Positions 28,117 through 36,621 of a stretch of DNA of 64,000 bases are shown piece after piece. Below the pieces are notes generated by a model. The model did not search any database and had not been told where the DNA came from. It saw only the letters and a list, made by a program, of their open reading frames with translations. Numbering within the stretch: the first letter of the stretch is position 1; each line of letters begins with the position of its first letter. Where the stretch lies: contig CAWWAX010000001.1 of assembly GCA_963935005.1 (NCBI GenBank), forward strand, positions 55,032-119,031, given 5' to 3'. This DNA is from GCA-2718595 sp963935005. Its GTDB lineage: Bacteria; Gemmatimonadota; Gemmatimonadetes; Longimicrobiales; Gaopeijiaceae. The translations under genes and the position numbers were made by a program.

Positions 28117-29244
28117 CTAATTTTGACCTACTCGAAATTTTTGCACCCTTCGTCCAGTAGAAGCTTCTCCAACATACAAATTACCTTCTGAATCTGCACT
28201 CATTCCATGGGGACGCAGGAATTGCCCTACCTGTCTTCCTCCCCTACCGAACTCACCTATAATTTCTAAAGTTTCTCTTTCCAAAATCCACACCTTGTGA
28301 TTGGTACCATCAGCCATATAGAGCCACTTCTGTTCCTCATCAGGAGAGAGCGCGAATACGAAAGCAGACCCCGAGGCTAGTGTTCGAGGGGCAATGATCT
28401 TCTCCATTACAAATTCTCCATTTTGGCGAAATACCTGTATTCGATTACCTCTTCGATCGGCTACATAAATCAGGCCGTCGTTAGTCCCTAGGATGCCATG
28501 GACTGTAGAAAACTGACGGACAGGAGGACCTTCTGGATTTCGGTCGCCATAATCATACTCATCATCTGGAATTTCACCATAAGCTCCCCAATGCCTAAGA
28601 TATTTCCCAGATTCTCCATCATACACCACTACTCGACGATTTCTATATCCATCGGCTATATAGGCCTCATTCGTTGCAGGATCAACCCAAATGCCCGCAG
28701 GTCCACCTAGTAGATGTTTGTCGTTACTTCCAGCATTTTGGTCATACTCTCCTAGAACCAAAACCACATCCCCTGAACGAGTAAATTTCATTACCCGATG
28801 GTGCCTATAACTCCCTACCCAAACAAAGTCGTTGTGATCTACAAAAATCCCATGGGGATTTCTTGGAAAGTCTTCTACATCTTGAGAAGAATCTCCCCAG
28901 GCCTGGACTACCTGACCGGCCTGATCAAATTCGATAACCACAGGGGCGGGAGCACAGCATGTGCCAATTGGAGGGTCCTGGACGGCTGATGTCTCCTCTG
29001 CCGTCAACGTCTCTGGAAGGTGGGTTATCCAAATATGCTCCTTCTGATCTACAAACACGCCTGTTACTGATCCTAAGATCCAATTGTTAGGCAACTCTAG
29101 TGGCCAAGTAGGATCCACAGAAAAGGATGGGACACTCCCATTTCCTGGGCTACTATTAGATTCATCTCCAGCTTCCGATCCACATCCTGTCTGTAAAATG
29201 AACAATAAAAAGCCCAAGCTAATCAAGTGTATTCGTTTCATCAT
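28117..29244 (-). CDS. NHL-repeat six-bladed propeller lipoprotein
   Basis: 375 residues, lipoprotein signal (LQTGCGSEA). NHL-type repeats recur: NPHGIFVDHNDFVWVGSYRHHRVMKF, GGPAGIWVDPATNEAYIADGYRNRRVVVYD, GILGTNDGLIYVADRRGNRIQVF, LRPHGMSADSEGNLYVGE. These resemble the lyase domain of peptidylglycine alpha-amidating enzymes and the many orphan NHL propellers of environmental bacteria. No catalytic role can be stated. Convergent with the upstream alpha/beta hydrolase; divergent from the dehydrogenase gene at 29484. Confidence 0.85.
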   Translation of the reverse strand: MMKRIHLISLGFLLFILQTGCGSEAGDESNSSPGNGSVPSFSVDPTWPLELPNNWILGSVTGVFVDQKEHIWITHLPETLTAEETSAVQDPPIGTCCAPAPVVIEFDQAGQVVQAWGDSSQDVEDFPRNPHGIFVDHNDFVWVGSYRHHRVMKFTRSGDVVLVLGEYDQNAGSNDKHLLGGPAGIWVDPATNEAYIADGYRNRRVVVYDGESGKYLRHWGAYGEIPDDEYDYGDRNPEGPPVRQFSTVHGILGTNDGLIYVADRRGNRIQVFRQNGEFVMEKIIAPRTLASGSAFVFALSPDEEQKWLYMADGTNHKVWILERETLEIIGEFGRGGRQVGQFLRPHGMSADSEGNLYVGEASTGRRVQKFRVGQN

Positions 29245-29383
29245 TTAGTCTCCCGCTTGCTTCAAATATTTTGTGGTAAAGATTGCAAATCCTTTAGATT
29301 CACATTTCAGTCTAAACCACTGCTTCTCTGCCACACATTCTCCAGGATCGACACAATACAAAGATTCTTCCTATTCCTACTCC

Positions 29384-29414
29384 TTGCGACACAGTGTCTA
29401 TTACATACACTGTG
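29384..29414 (+). promoter_or_regulatory. Promoter with overlapping palindrome
   Basis: TTGCGA (29384-29389), 16 bases, TACACT (29406-29411) is a good sigma-70-like pair ahead of the dehydrogenase gene at 29484. A palindrome CACAGTGT (29390-29397) / ACACTGTG (29407-29414) with a 9-base centre covers the spacer and -10, where a repressor would block the promoter. Could equally serve the divergent NHL gene. Confidence 0.5.
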
Positions 29415-29483
29415 GTAACAACAAGATAGTTCTGCTGGCGATTTATGGAAATTCTACAAACAATTCACTAAAGAGTAACGGCG

Positions 29484-30392
29484 ATGACTGTTGAACCAGG
29501 CAAGACTAGAATTGGATGGATTGGATTGGGTGTAATGGGACGCAGCATGTGTAAACACCTCATGGACCGTGGATTCAGCACAACTGTGTTTACACGGACC
29601 AAAGAGACAGCTAACGAACTTCTAGAGAAAGGAGCGGAGTGGCGAGATAACCCAATGGAAGTGGCAAAAAACAGTGACGTAATTTTCAGTATAGTCGCTT
29701 TCCCTAGTGATGTCCGAGAAGTTTTCCTAGGCGCTAATGGCCTACTTAAGGGGTGTGCCCCTGGAAATATCCTTGTAGACATGACTACGAGTGATCCTTC
29801 CCTGGCTAGGGAAATCTACCGACAAGCAACAAAGGTAGGAGTAGCTACTGTCGATGCTCCAGTGTCCGGGGGAGACGTAGGGGCCAGAGAAGGACGGCTG
29901 TCGATTATGGTAGGAGGCGAAGAATCTACTATCAAGATAATAAGACCCTGCTTTGAGGCTATGGGAACCACTATCGTCAACCAAGGAGGTCCTGGATCTG
30001 GTCAACACACTAAAATGGTAAATCAGATATTGATTGCATCTGGTATGATAGGCGTCTGCGAAGCTTTGCTTTATGCACACACATCTGGATTAGATCTAGA
30101 GACAGTCATGAAATCCGTGAGTTCCGGAGCAGCAGGAAGTTGGTCTCTGGATAACTACGGCCCTAGAATAATTAATAACGATTTCGAACCTGGTTTTTTT
30201 GTAGAACACTTCATCAAAGACATGGCCATTGCTCTCAATGAAGCCGCGCGAATGAACTTATCGTTGCCTGGCTTAGCGATGGCCCACCAACTATACAATG
30301 CGTTGAAAGCCCAAGGTGGAGGGCGAAATGGAACTCAAGCTCTTCAGTTAGCCTTGTCCCGTCTTTCTGCCATAGATTGGGAAAAAAGATAG
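29484..30392 (+). CDS. Beta-hydroxyacid dehydrogenase (3-hydroxyisobutyrate dehydrogenase/GarR-like)
   Basis: 302 residues. N-terminal NAD(P) loop GWIGLGVMGRSM, substrate-binding VDAPVSGGDVGAREG (about 123-137) and catalytic Lys177 in GQHTKMVNQ are all present, as in 3-hydroxyisobutyrate dehydrogenases, tartronate semialdehyde reductases and related imine reductases. It oxidises a beta-hydroxy acid or reduces its semialdehyde in the cytosol; the exact substrate is undetermined. Monocistronic, converging on the aminotransferase gene. The promoter region carries a palindrome at 29390-29414. Confidence 0.92.
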   Translation: MTVEPGKTRIGWIGLGVMGRSMCKHLMDRGFSTTVFTRTKETANELLEKGAEWRDNPMEVAKNSDVIFSIVAFPSDVREVFLGANGLLKGCAPGNILVDMTTSDPSLAREIYRQATKVGVATVDAPVSGGDVGAREGRLSIMVGGEESTIKIIRPCFEAMGTTIVNQGGPGSGQHTKMVNQILIASGMIGVCEALLYAHTSGLDLETVMKSVSSGAAGSWSLDNYGPRIINNDFEPGFFVEHFIKDMAIALNEAARMNLSLPGLAMAHQLYNALKAQGGGRNGTQALQLALSRLSAIDWEKR

Positions 30393-30476
30393 TTCTATTG
30401 AATTCCGCAGTCATAGGAAAGTGCTTTTCAGAAAATTCGCTGATGGTAATGATAACCACCTGGGCTCACACATTCC

Positions 30477-31610
30477 CTAATCGTTTAAAACCTGAGTCAG
30501 TACTCCTTCCAGCCTTTCTACCGTGCGATCTATATTCGCTAATTTGTCCAGACCAAAAAGCCCTAGACGAAAAGTTTGAAAATCTTTGGGTTCATCACAC
30601 ATCAAGGGCACTCCCGCAGCTACCTGCATCCCTAGTTCGGAGAACTTTGCACCATTCTGTATACCAACATCATCTGTGTAGCTCACTACAACACTGGGAG
30701 CCTGAAAATCCACTTCAGCTACACTCTTGATATTGACTCCCTCAAGTAAATCCCGAACTCTTTTACCCAACTCTCCCTGCTTCTGCTTAGCTTCAGCAAA
30801 ACCGAATGCCTCCGTTTCCTTCATTACTTTGTGGAACTGTCGCAGGGAATCCGTGGGCATAGTAGCATGATATGCATGTCCACCATTTTCATAGGCGTCC
30901 ATGATCTCCTTCCATTTTTTTAAATCACCAGCAAAACTTGTACTGGTAGTTGACCCCAGTTTGTCGACAGCTCGGGAACCTAGCATAATTAAACCACTGC
31001 ATGGGGAGCCACTCCAACCTTTCTGGGGTGCGGAAATCAGGACATCAACACCCGTTGCTTCCATATCAATCCATAAGGCTCCCGAAGCCACACAATCTAA
31101 GACGAAAAGGCCCCCAACTTCGTGTACAGCTTCTGCTACAGCACGGATATAGTCGTCTGGCAAAATAATACCCGCTGCCGTCTCCACATGGGGAGCAAAC
31201 ACGACCTCGGGTTTGTCCCGCTTGATACAGTTAATTACCTCATCGATCACTGGGGGCCTGAAGGGAGAATTATTCTTTTCAGATAGGCGGCTCGCCTTTA
31301 GAACAGTACTTTCTGATGGAATAGAACCCATTTCAAAAATTTGAGTCCAGCGATAACTAAACCATCCATTCCGGATTACCAGACAATTTTTGTCGGTTGC
31401 AAACTGCCTGGCCACAGCTTCCATACCAAATGTTCCACCACCTGGAACCAGAACCACTGATTGAGCCCCATAAACTTGCTTCAGAGTTCCAGAAATATCC
31501 CTCATGACCCCCTGAAAAGACTGGGACATGTGGTTCAGTGAGCGATCAGAGAATACTACCGAGTACTCTAAAAGTCCTCCTGGATCGATATCAAATCTTT
31601 CGTTTTCCAT
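30477..31610 (-). CDS. Class V aminotransferase (serine-pyruvate/alanine-glyoxylate type)
   Basis: 377 residues from ATG 31610 (GGAAACC just upstream; the longer frame to 31667 has no better site). PLP-binding Lys197 is in SAPQKGWSG, Asp172 in VLDCVASGALWID, and the glycine loop is VPGGGTFGMEAV. Class V enzymes of this outline move amino groups from serine or alanine to glyoxylate or pyruvate, or act on 2-aminoethylphosphonate. No partner gene defines the substrate; the convergent neighbour is a beta-hydroxyacid dehydrogenase that could handle a hydroxypyruvate or semialdehyde product. Confidence 0.9.
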   Translation of the reverse strand: MENERFDIDPGGLLEYSVVFSDRSLNHMSQSFQGVMRDISGTLKQVYGAQSVVLVPGGGTFGMEAVARQFATDKNCLVIRNGWFSYRWTQIFEMGSIPSESTVLKASRLSEKNNSPFRPPVIDEVINCIKRDKPEVVFAPHVETAAGIILPDDYIRAVAEAVHEVGGLFVLDCVASGALWIDMEATGVDVLISAPQKGWSGSPCSGLIMLGSRAVDKLGSTTSTSFAGDLKKWKEIMDAYENGGHAYHATMPTDSLRQFHKVMKETEAFGFAEAKQKQGELGKRVRDLLEGVNIKSVAEVDFQAPSVVVSYTDDVGIQNGAKFSELGMQVAAGVPLMCDEPKDFQTFRLGLFGLDKLANIDRTVERLEGVLTQVLND

Positions 31611-31695
31611 TTGGTTTCCATTTGGTTTATAGCCGTTGAAACAGTTGCTTGATGTAACCCTATCCATACGAGGTATATAAATCTAGTAGTGTTAC

Positions 31696-31724
31696 TTCTC
31701 AATGTGGTAGTACCCCACTATACT
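31696..31724 (+). promoter_or_regulatory. Putative sigma-70-like promoter
   Basis: TTCTCA (31696-31701), 17-base spacer, TATACT (31719-31724), upstream of the VCBS lipoprotein gene. The spacing is ideal; the -35 is a partial match. Confidence 0.5.
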
Positions 31725-31824
31725 GCTAACCAGAAAATCTGGGGCCAAGATCATTAAAATCTGGCCGACTAACTTGAGAGATATTAGTCATAAAGATGTG
31801 CACCTCTTGGAAAAGGTTGTATAC

Positions 31825-33441
31825 ATGTCAAATAACATGACTGGATTCAGAGAAATGAAGTGTCTGAACTTAACCTTCACGATAGCTTCTCTTCTGTTAG
31901 TTGCTTGCAATTCCATGGACAATCGAGAAGTCCAGCATGTCGACAGTGTCTCGAAAAGCAACCCTCCAAATTTCTCCCGGCATCAATTCGAAGTCTTCTC
32001 TGACGCTGGAGCACAAACCAACGCCTGGGGTGATTACGACTCAGACGGAGACCTCGACCTGTACGTTGGATTCCGTGGTAAAACTAACAGATTATATCAA
32101 AATAGCAGGGGTATTTTCACAGATGTAGCGCCTAGCGTTGGCTTGGCAGACGAAGAAGAGACACGAGCAGTAGCTTGGGGTGATTACGACTCAGACGGAG
32201 ACCTCGACCTGTACGTTGGATTTACCGCTGATTCAACCAGTCACAACAAACTCTATGAAAACCAAGGCGGAGGAACATTCTTCATTGATAAATCATCACA
32301 ACTGGGATTAGACAGATCTGGGACTACCCGTCAACCTTCGTTCATCGATTATGATGGCGATGGTGACTTAGACCTTTTCGTAGCTTTCCGGGATCAACTC
32401 AATCGGCTATACCAGAATGAACAAGGGAGTTTTACAGACGTGACAGAGATCTCCGGGATTGGAGATCCCAGACGTACAGTCGGAGCATCTTGGTTTGATG
32501 CGGATGGTGATGGTGACTTAGACCTTTTCGTAGCAAATCAGAACGGAGACCGAGACGGTCTATTCCTTAATCTAGGTGATGGTTCATTCGAAGACGTCGC
32601 CGAAGATTTAGGAATTGACCAGCCAGGAAGGACTGCGTCCCAAGGAAGCGTGGGAGTCGCCGTTGGAGACTACGATAACGATGGAGACTTAGATTTATTT
32701 GTTGCATCCTATGGACCAGATCTGATCTGGGAAAACCAAAATGATACGCTAGGTTTTATCAAACGATCAGCAGGCAAAGGCTTCGACGGAGATCACCATT
32801 CGGTTGCAGCTACCTTTGCAGATTACGACAATGATGGCTGGCTCGATCTGTATGTGGGTACTTTTATTAGCACTATAGCTGAAGAACCAGATTATCTATT
32901 CCGAAACGTGATTGGAGATTTCCAACTAGTGACCCCCAGCCTGATATTAGAAAAAGGGACGAGTCATGGAATTTCCTGGGCAGACTATGATAGAGACGGT
33001 GATCTTGACCTTGCAGTTGCCAATAACCATACCGATGGCACTCACGCTTTATATAGAAACGAACTTGGTGGTCCTAGCACTGGAAACTCTCTCCAAGTAG
33101 TCGTCCTGGACAGTAATGGAAACTGGACACGGGCTGGTGCGACTGTCACTCTATCTGCTTCTACTTGGGACAGTTCCATGGAAGGTCAGCCGAGTTACAC
33201 CACATCAAGAATAGTCGATACTGGGGGAGGATACAGCTCACAGGGAGCAACTCCCGTTCACTTTGGCATTCCCAACGGGGTTGAATTGGTTAATCTGACC
33301 ATCCAGTGGTATGAGGATGGCACGCAAACTCAAACTGTCTCCGATTTCGATTATAGTATCTACTCTGGCCAAGTTCTAGAAATACTTCTCGATCCAAGGC
33401 AGTCGCTATCAAGACAAGGTCAGGAGTACCCCTGTAAATGA
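31825..33441 (+). CDS. VCBS/FG-GAP repeat lipoprotein with ASPIC/UnbV C-terminus
   Basis: 538 residues from ATG 31825 (AAGG eight bases upstream); the frame also allows ATG 31855 and a poor TTG at 31774. Lipoprotein signal LLLVACNSM. At least seven calcium-type repeats D-x-D-x-D-G-D-x-D-L (GDYDSDGDLDLYVG, DYDGDGDLDLFVA, DADGDGDLDLFVA, DYDNDGDLDLFVA, DYDNDGWLDLYVG, DYDRDGDLDLAVA) form an integrin-like FG-GAP propeller. The C-terminal 110 residues (GNSLQVVVLDSNGNWTRAGATV) are ASPIC/UnbV-like. Such proteins are surface-exposed adhesins or binding proteins. Blades have been copied recently at DNA level. Confidence 0.88.
   Translation: MSNNMTGFREMKCLNLTFTIASLLLVACNSMDNREVQHVDSVSKSNPPNFSRHQFEVFSDAGAQTNAWGDYDSDGDLDLYVGFRGKTNRLYQNSRGIFTDVAPSVGLADEEETRAVAWGDYDSDGDLDLYVGFTADSTSHNKLYENQGGGTFFIDKSSQLGLDRSGTTRQPSFIDYDGDGDLDLFVAFRDQLNRLYQNEQGSFTDVTEISGIGDPRRTVGASWFDADGDGDLDLFVANQNGDRDGLFLNLGDGSFEDVAEDLGIDQPGRTASQGSVGVAVGDYDNDGDLDLFVASYGPDLIWENQNDTLGFIKRSAGKGFDGDHHSVAATFADYDNDGWLDLYVGTFISTIAEEPDYLFRNVIGDFQLVTPSLILEKGTSHGISWADYDRDGDLDLAVANNHTDGTHALYRNELGGPSTGNSLQVVVLDSNGNWTRAGATVTLSASTWDSSMEGQPSYTTSRIVDTGGGYSSQGATPVHFGIPNGVELVNLTIQWYEDGTQTQTVSDFDYSIYSGQVLEILLDPRQSLSRQGQEYPCK
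32026..32072 (+). repeat. First copy of 47-bp exact repeat in VCBS gene
   Basis: Identical to 32176-32222, 150 bases (50 codons) apart; encodes GDYDSDGDLDLYVGF of two adjacent blades. A further exact 26-base pair lies at 32359-32384 and 32509-32534, with the same 150-base period. Confidence 0.95.
32176..32222 (+). repeat. Second copy of 47-bp exact repeat in VCBS gene
   Basis: Identical to 32026-32072. The flanking blade sequences differ, so the match is restricted to the calcium loop. Confidence 0.95.
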
Positions 33442-33676
33442 TCTCTTTAGACCGTTGGAGTTCATTTGCCTCTATGTTAGCTTCCCTAGCATCATTGGTT
33501 CTGGTTAATTTTGGCGTCTGGACTCGGTCCCAGAACCCCTAGATTCCTACTGACTCTTGCTAGACGAATAGACGTCTATGGAAATAGCGTGGATATAGAT
33601 CTGGGGACTTCTTATACAAAAACAATAGTTAGAGCATCCGGCTGTTACGCTGGAAAAGTAGGCTGAACCAACTGTA

Positions 33677-35521
33677 ATGGAAAATTCCCAAAACCTCAGG
33701 CAGACACCCATTGCTGACCGTGACCGTTCCTTAGTCCTTCTGGCAGTTTTGCTGGCATTGTTCCTGGCGGCCCTAGACCAAACAATCGTCTCCACAGCTT
33801 TGCCTAGAATCGTCACAGATTTGCAAGGAATCAAACGTTACGCTTGGGTGGCCACTGCATATTTGATCACCTCTACAGCCTTTGCACCGATTTATGGCAA
33901 ACTGGCGGATACATACTCTCGTAAGAAAATAGGCACTAGTGCAGTACTATTGTTTCTGTTGGGATCTATACTGTGCGGCTTATCTGGCGAATTTGGCGAC
34001 CTGCCCATTATCGGAGACGGTATGAATCAGCTAGTGCTTTTTAGGGGCATTCAGGGGGCCGGTGGTGGTGGTATTTTTGCCATGACCTTCATAATCATCG
34101 CTAGTCTATACCCTCCAGCAGAGCGGGGAAGGTATCAAGGATTCGTCGGTGCCGTCTGGGGAATAGCCTCCGTTCTCGGACCGCTGATGGGAGGGTTACT
34201 TACCGACCATGCAGGAAACTTTATTCCCGGTATTGAGGGTTGGCGTTGGGTCTTCTATGTCAATATCCCTTTTGGAGTAATTGCTCTGTGGTTTATGAAA
34301 AATCACATGCCCTCACTTAAACCTCCTGGAAAACCCACTCGGCCCGATTTCCTCACTGCTATATTACTAATCAGTGGATTGATCCCGCTGGTGCTAGCCC
34401 TACAAATTGATAAGCAAAAATATCCCTGGATCCCAAGCATGATTGCCCAAGAATCCAGTTCACCAGTATGGCACTCGTGGTTGACGTCAGCACTGATGGT
34501 TATCACCTTGCTTCTGTTAGCACTCTTCATCAAGCGTTCCCGACAATCGAAAAGTCCCGTCTTAGATTTTCGGCTCTTTGAAAACCGTGTTTTTCGAGCG
34601 GCAAACCTAGCATCATTCTTCTACGGTGCCAGCTTTATGTCTGTCGTTATATTCCTGCCACTCTTCCTCGTTAATGTACTAGAAGTGTCCGCGACAAGAG
34701 CTGGAATAGTCCTAATCCCATTTTCATTTGGGATCAGCTTGGCCGCGACCTTGTCTGGTCAACTGGTTTCAAGATATGGACACTACAGACTTCAGATTTT
34801 CTGTGGAGGCCTGATCTTCTTGTTCTCTTCACTGTTATTAGCTCAAATGGATAGCAATACCTCATATTTTGCAGTGATGTTCTACACTACACTCTGCGGA
34901 ATCGGAGTGGGTCCTTCACTTCCATTACTGACCCTTGCTATCCAAAATGCAATTGACGTTCGTCTGATTGGACAAGCTACCAGTGCATCACAATTTTTCA
35001 GACAAATCGGTTCGGCCATGGGGGCTGCAGTGATGGGAACAGTCCTAGCAACCACATTAGGTATCTCATTTTCCACCTTGGAACTACCCGCCTCATTGGA
35101 AAATGAAAGAACTGAATCAATCCAGAACATCGCTGCCACGGGTGGTTCCGGACTCGGTGAACGAATAAGAGAAATCTACCTTAACCTGGGAAACGAACTA
35201 GAAGCGATACAATCCGACTCAGAAAGTCTTAGAAGGTTGAGTAGCCATCCAGACATGCCCGACGAATTCTCCGCTCAAATCCTGGAAATTAGAGACTCTC
35301 CTGGTGACAATCTGTCGTTTGTTGCAGAAAACCTGAGATCTTATGGAGTGAATGCGTCCATACAACTCGATAATAACATTAAGAACGGCTTTACAGCCGC
35401 TACAAGAAGAATCTATTCGCTGACTTTCATCATCTTGATACTAGCCAGCCTTGCAACCCTTAGAATTCCAGAGATTCCTCTTCGAAAAACACACGACAAT
35501 GCGCAACATAACGAGACCTGA
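33677..35521 (+). CDS. DHA2-family MFS multidrug efflux transporter
   Basis: 614 residues with about 14 membrane helices. Opening motif ALDQTIVSTALPRIVTDLQG and GKLADTYSRKKI (the MFS loop motif) identify the EmrB/QacA DHA2 group of proton-coupled drug exporters. A long soluble loop (about residues 475-560, rich in Glu and Ser) precedes the last helix, which is common in this group. No membrane-fusion (EmrA) partner or regulator is adjacent. Ribosome site weak. A 235-base gap upstream carries no recognisable gene. Confidence 0.92.
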   Translation: MENSQNLRQTPIADRDRSLVLLAVLLALFLAALDQTIVSTALPRIVTDLQGIKRYAWVATAYLITSTAFAPIYGKLADTYSRKKIGTSAVLLFLLGSILCGLSGEFGDLPIIGDGMNQLVLFRGIQGAGGGGIFAMTFIIIASLYPPAERGRYQGFVGAVWGIASVLGPLMGGLLTDHAGNFIPGIEGWRWVFYVNIPFGVIALWFMKNHMPSLKPPGKPTRPDFLTAILLISGLIPLVLALQIDKQKYPWIPSMIAQESSSPVWHSWLTSALMVITLLLLALFIKRSRQSKSPVLDFRLFENRVFRAANLASFFYGASFMSVVIFLPLFLVNVLEVSATRAGIVLIPFSFGISLAATLSGQLVSRYGHYRLQIFCGGLIFLFSSLLLAQMDSNTSYFAVMFYTTLCGIGVGPSLPLLTLAIQNAIDVRLIGQATSASQFFRQIGSAMGAAVMGTVLATTLGISFSTLELPASLENERTESIQNIAATGGSGLGERIREIYLNLGNELEAIQSDSESLRRLSSHPDMPDEFSAQILEIRDSPGDNLSFVAENLRSYGVNASIQLDNNIKNGFTAATRRIYSLTFIILILASLATLRIPEIPLRKTHDNAQHNET

Positions 35522-35584
35522 GCTGAGGACAACACACTTTACCTAAAAAGCTCAATGGGCAATAGCTAAAGAGCTGACCTAGAA

Positions 35585-36061
35585 CTAAGAACGGTTTTTT
35601 TCAGGATATACCGGCAAGGCACCTGAACGAGTCTTCCGTTTAAAGAATGGTTTTAGTACGTACCGATGTGCTAGTATCGCCCAAGTACAAAGGAGTCCCA
35701 GTCCTAAATGTGACCAAGAAAGAACCTCCAGTGAGAGTTCATTAATGACTATCTGAATCAAATAACCAGTTAACACTAGAGGGAAAAAAGTAAAGGTCGC
35801 CCACACACCACTCTTTCTCCCTGTTGGGAGATTGGACTTCAAGCTTCTCCAAATGTGGTTAGTTGCAATCAGACCTACTGCAAAAAGCATTGCTGGTGCA
35901 AATATTATATGCACTTTCAGAGCCCACGGTTCCAAGGGATGATTGATAATCGCCCAAGGATCATCCGTTGTCATAAACCTCTTCATATATATGTAAATGA
36001 CACCGCTGACAGCGGTGACGATAGTGCTGATATACAAAAACCAACGGTGAAATTGAGTCAA
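35585..36061 (-). CDS. Four-helix membrane protein with cytochrome-b-like histidines
   Basis: 158 residues with four predicted helices (about 7-27, 46-66, 87-107, 114-135). Histidines at 5, 51, 69, 118 and 132 lie at helix ends and centres; H118 and H132 are 14 apart in the last helix, the spacing of paired haem b ligands. This resembles small DUF4405/cytochrome-b-type quinol-oxidising anchors found with FMN-binding proteins. Last gene of the Fur-boxed operon, 11 bases after the FMN-binding gene. It would carry electrons across the membrane to the flavoprotein. The haem content is inferred. Confidence 0.7.
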   Translation of the reverse strand: MTQFHRWFLYISTIVTAVSGVIYIYMKRFMTTDDPWAIINHPLEPWALKVHIIFAPAMLFAVGLIATNHIWRSLKSNLPTGRKSGVWATFTFFPLVLTGYLIQIVINELSLEVLSWSHLGLGLLCTWAILAHRYVLKPFFKRKTRSGALPVYPEKNRS

Positions 36062-36072
36062 CGTTTAAGATT

Positions 36073-36621
36073 TTATAAAGGATCGATCACAGCATGCAAA
36101 GCCATGACCCTACGGACAGCTGCAGTAACAGCTCTCGCCGTTAAAGTTGCACCAGTTATGGTGGCGATATCGCCCTTTTGTGACAAGTCTCGATCTAGTT
36201 TTCGATTTTCAAATTGAGCCATCCATCGTCCAGGAGCACGGTAATTGGGAGGTTCCTGAAATCGCATTGTCTCAACACGTATGACACGATCTTCAGTATC
36301 GACCGCCACCATAATCACTTCCTGCAGTGTCCGAACCCTATGAGCATCGAAATAGGCTATCCCAACTGGATTCCCATCCGTATGTGCTATGTAAGGTATG
36401 ACTAGATTGTTGTCTATAGGAATATTTTCACCAGCCAATTTTCTCGCCTCTTCCTTCTGTTCGTCATTAAGGAAAAAGGTCTTTCTCTCAACTACTGACC
36501 CCGGGAATGCCAGCTGAACACCTTCGGTGATAGTTAAGGTTTGGGCAGATGAAAACTGGGTAGCAGTGAGAATACTCACCGCTACCCAGAAGAAAGCTCG
36601 TTGGAGAACTAGTACAGCCAT
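36073..36621 (-). CDS. Exported FMN-binding domain protein, ApbE substrate
   Basis: 182 residues with a signal sequence (about 1-26). The C-terminal part contains IATITGATLTA, the flavinylation motif in which the second Thr (T159) accepts FMN through a phosphoester bond. The Asp normally three residues before TGAT is displaced (D151), a small deviation. It begins inside the porin stop region (13-base overlap) and ApbE is two genes upstream, as expected for an enzyme and its substrate. The role is electron transfer in the periplasm. Confidence 0.85.
   Translation of the reverse strand: MAVLVLQRAFFWVAVSILTATQFSSAQTLTITEGVQLAFPGSVVERKTFFLNDEQKEEARKLAGENIPIDNNLVIPYIAHTDGNPVGIAYFDAHRVRTLQEVIMVAVDTEDRVIRVETMRFQEPPNYRAPGRWMAQFENRKLDRDLSQKGDIATITGATLTARAVTAAVRRVMALHAVIDPL

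Noticed and set aside
32026..32534. Regularly spaced repeats that could suggest a CRISPR array
   Set aside because: Repeats are in frame within a VCBS protein, 150 bases apart, encode calcium loops and have no spacers of constant length.
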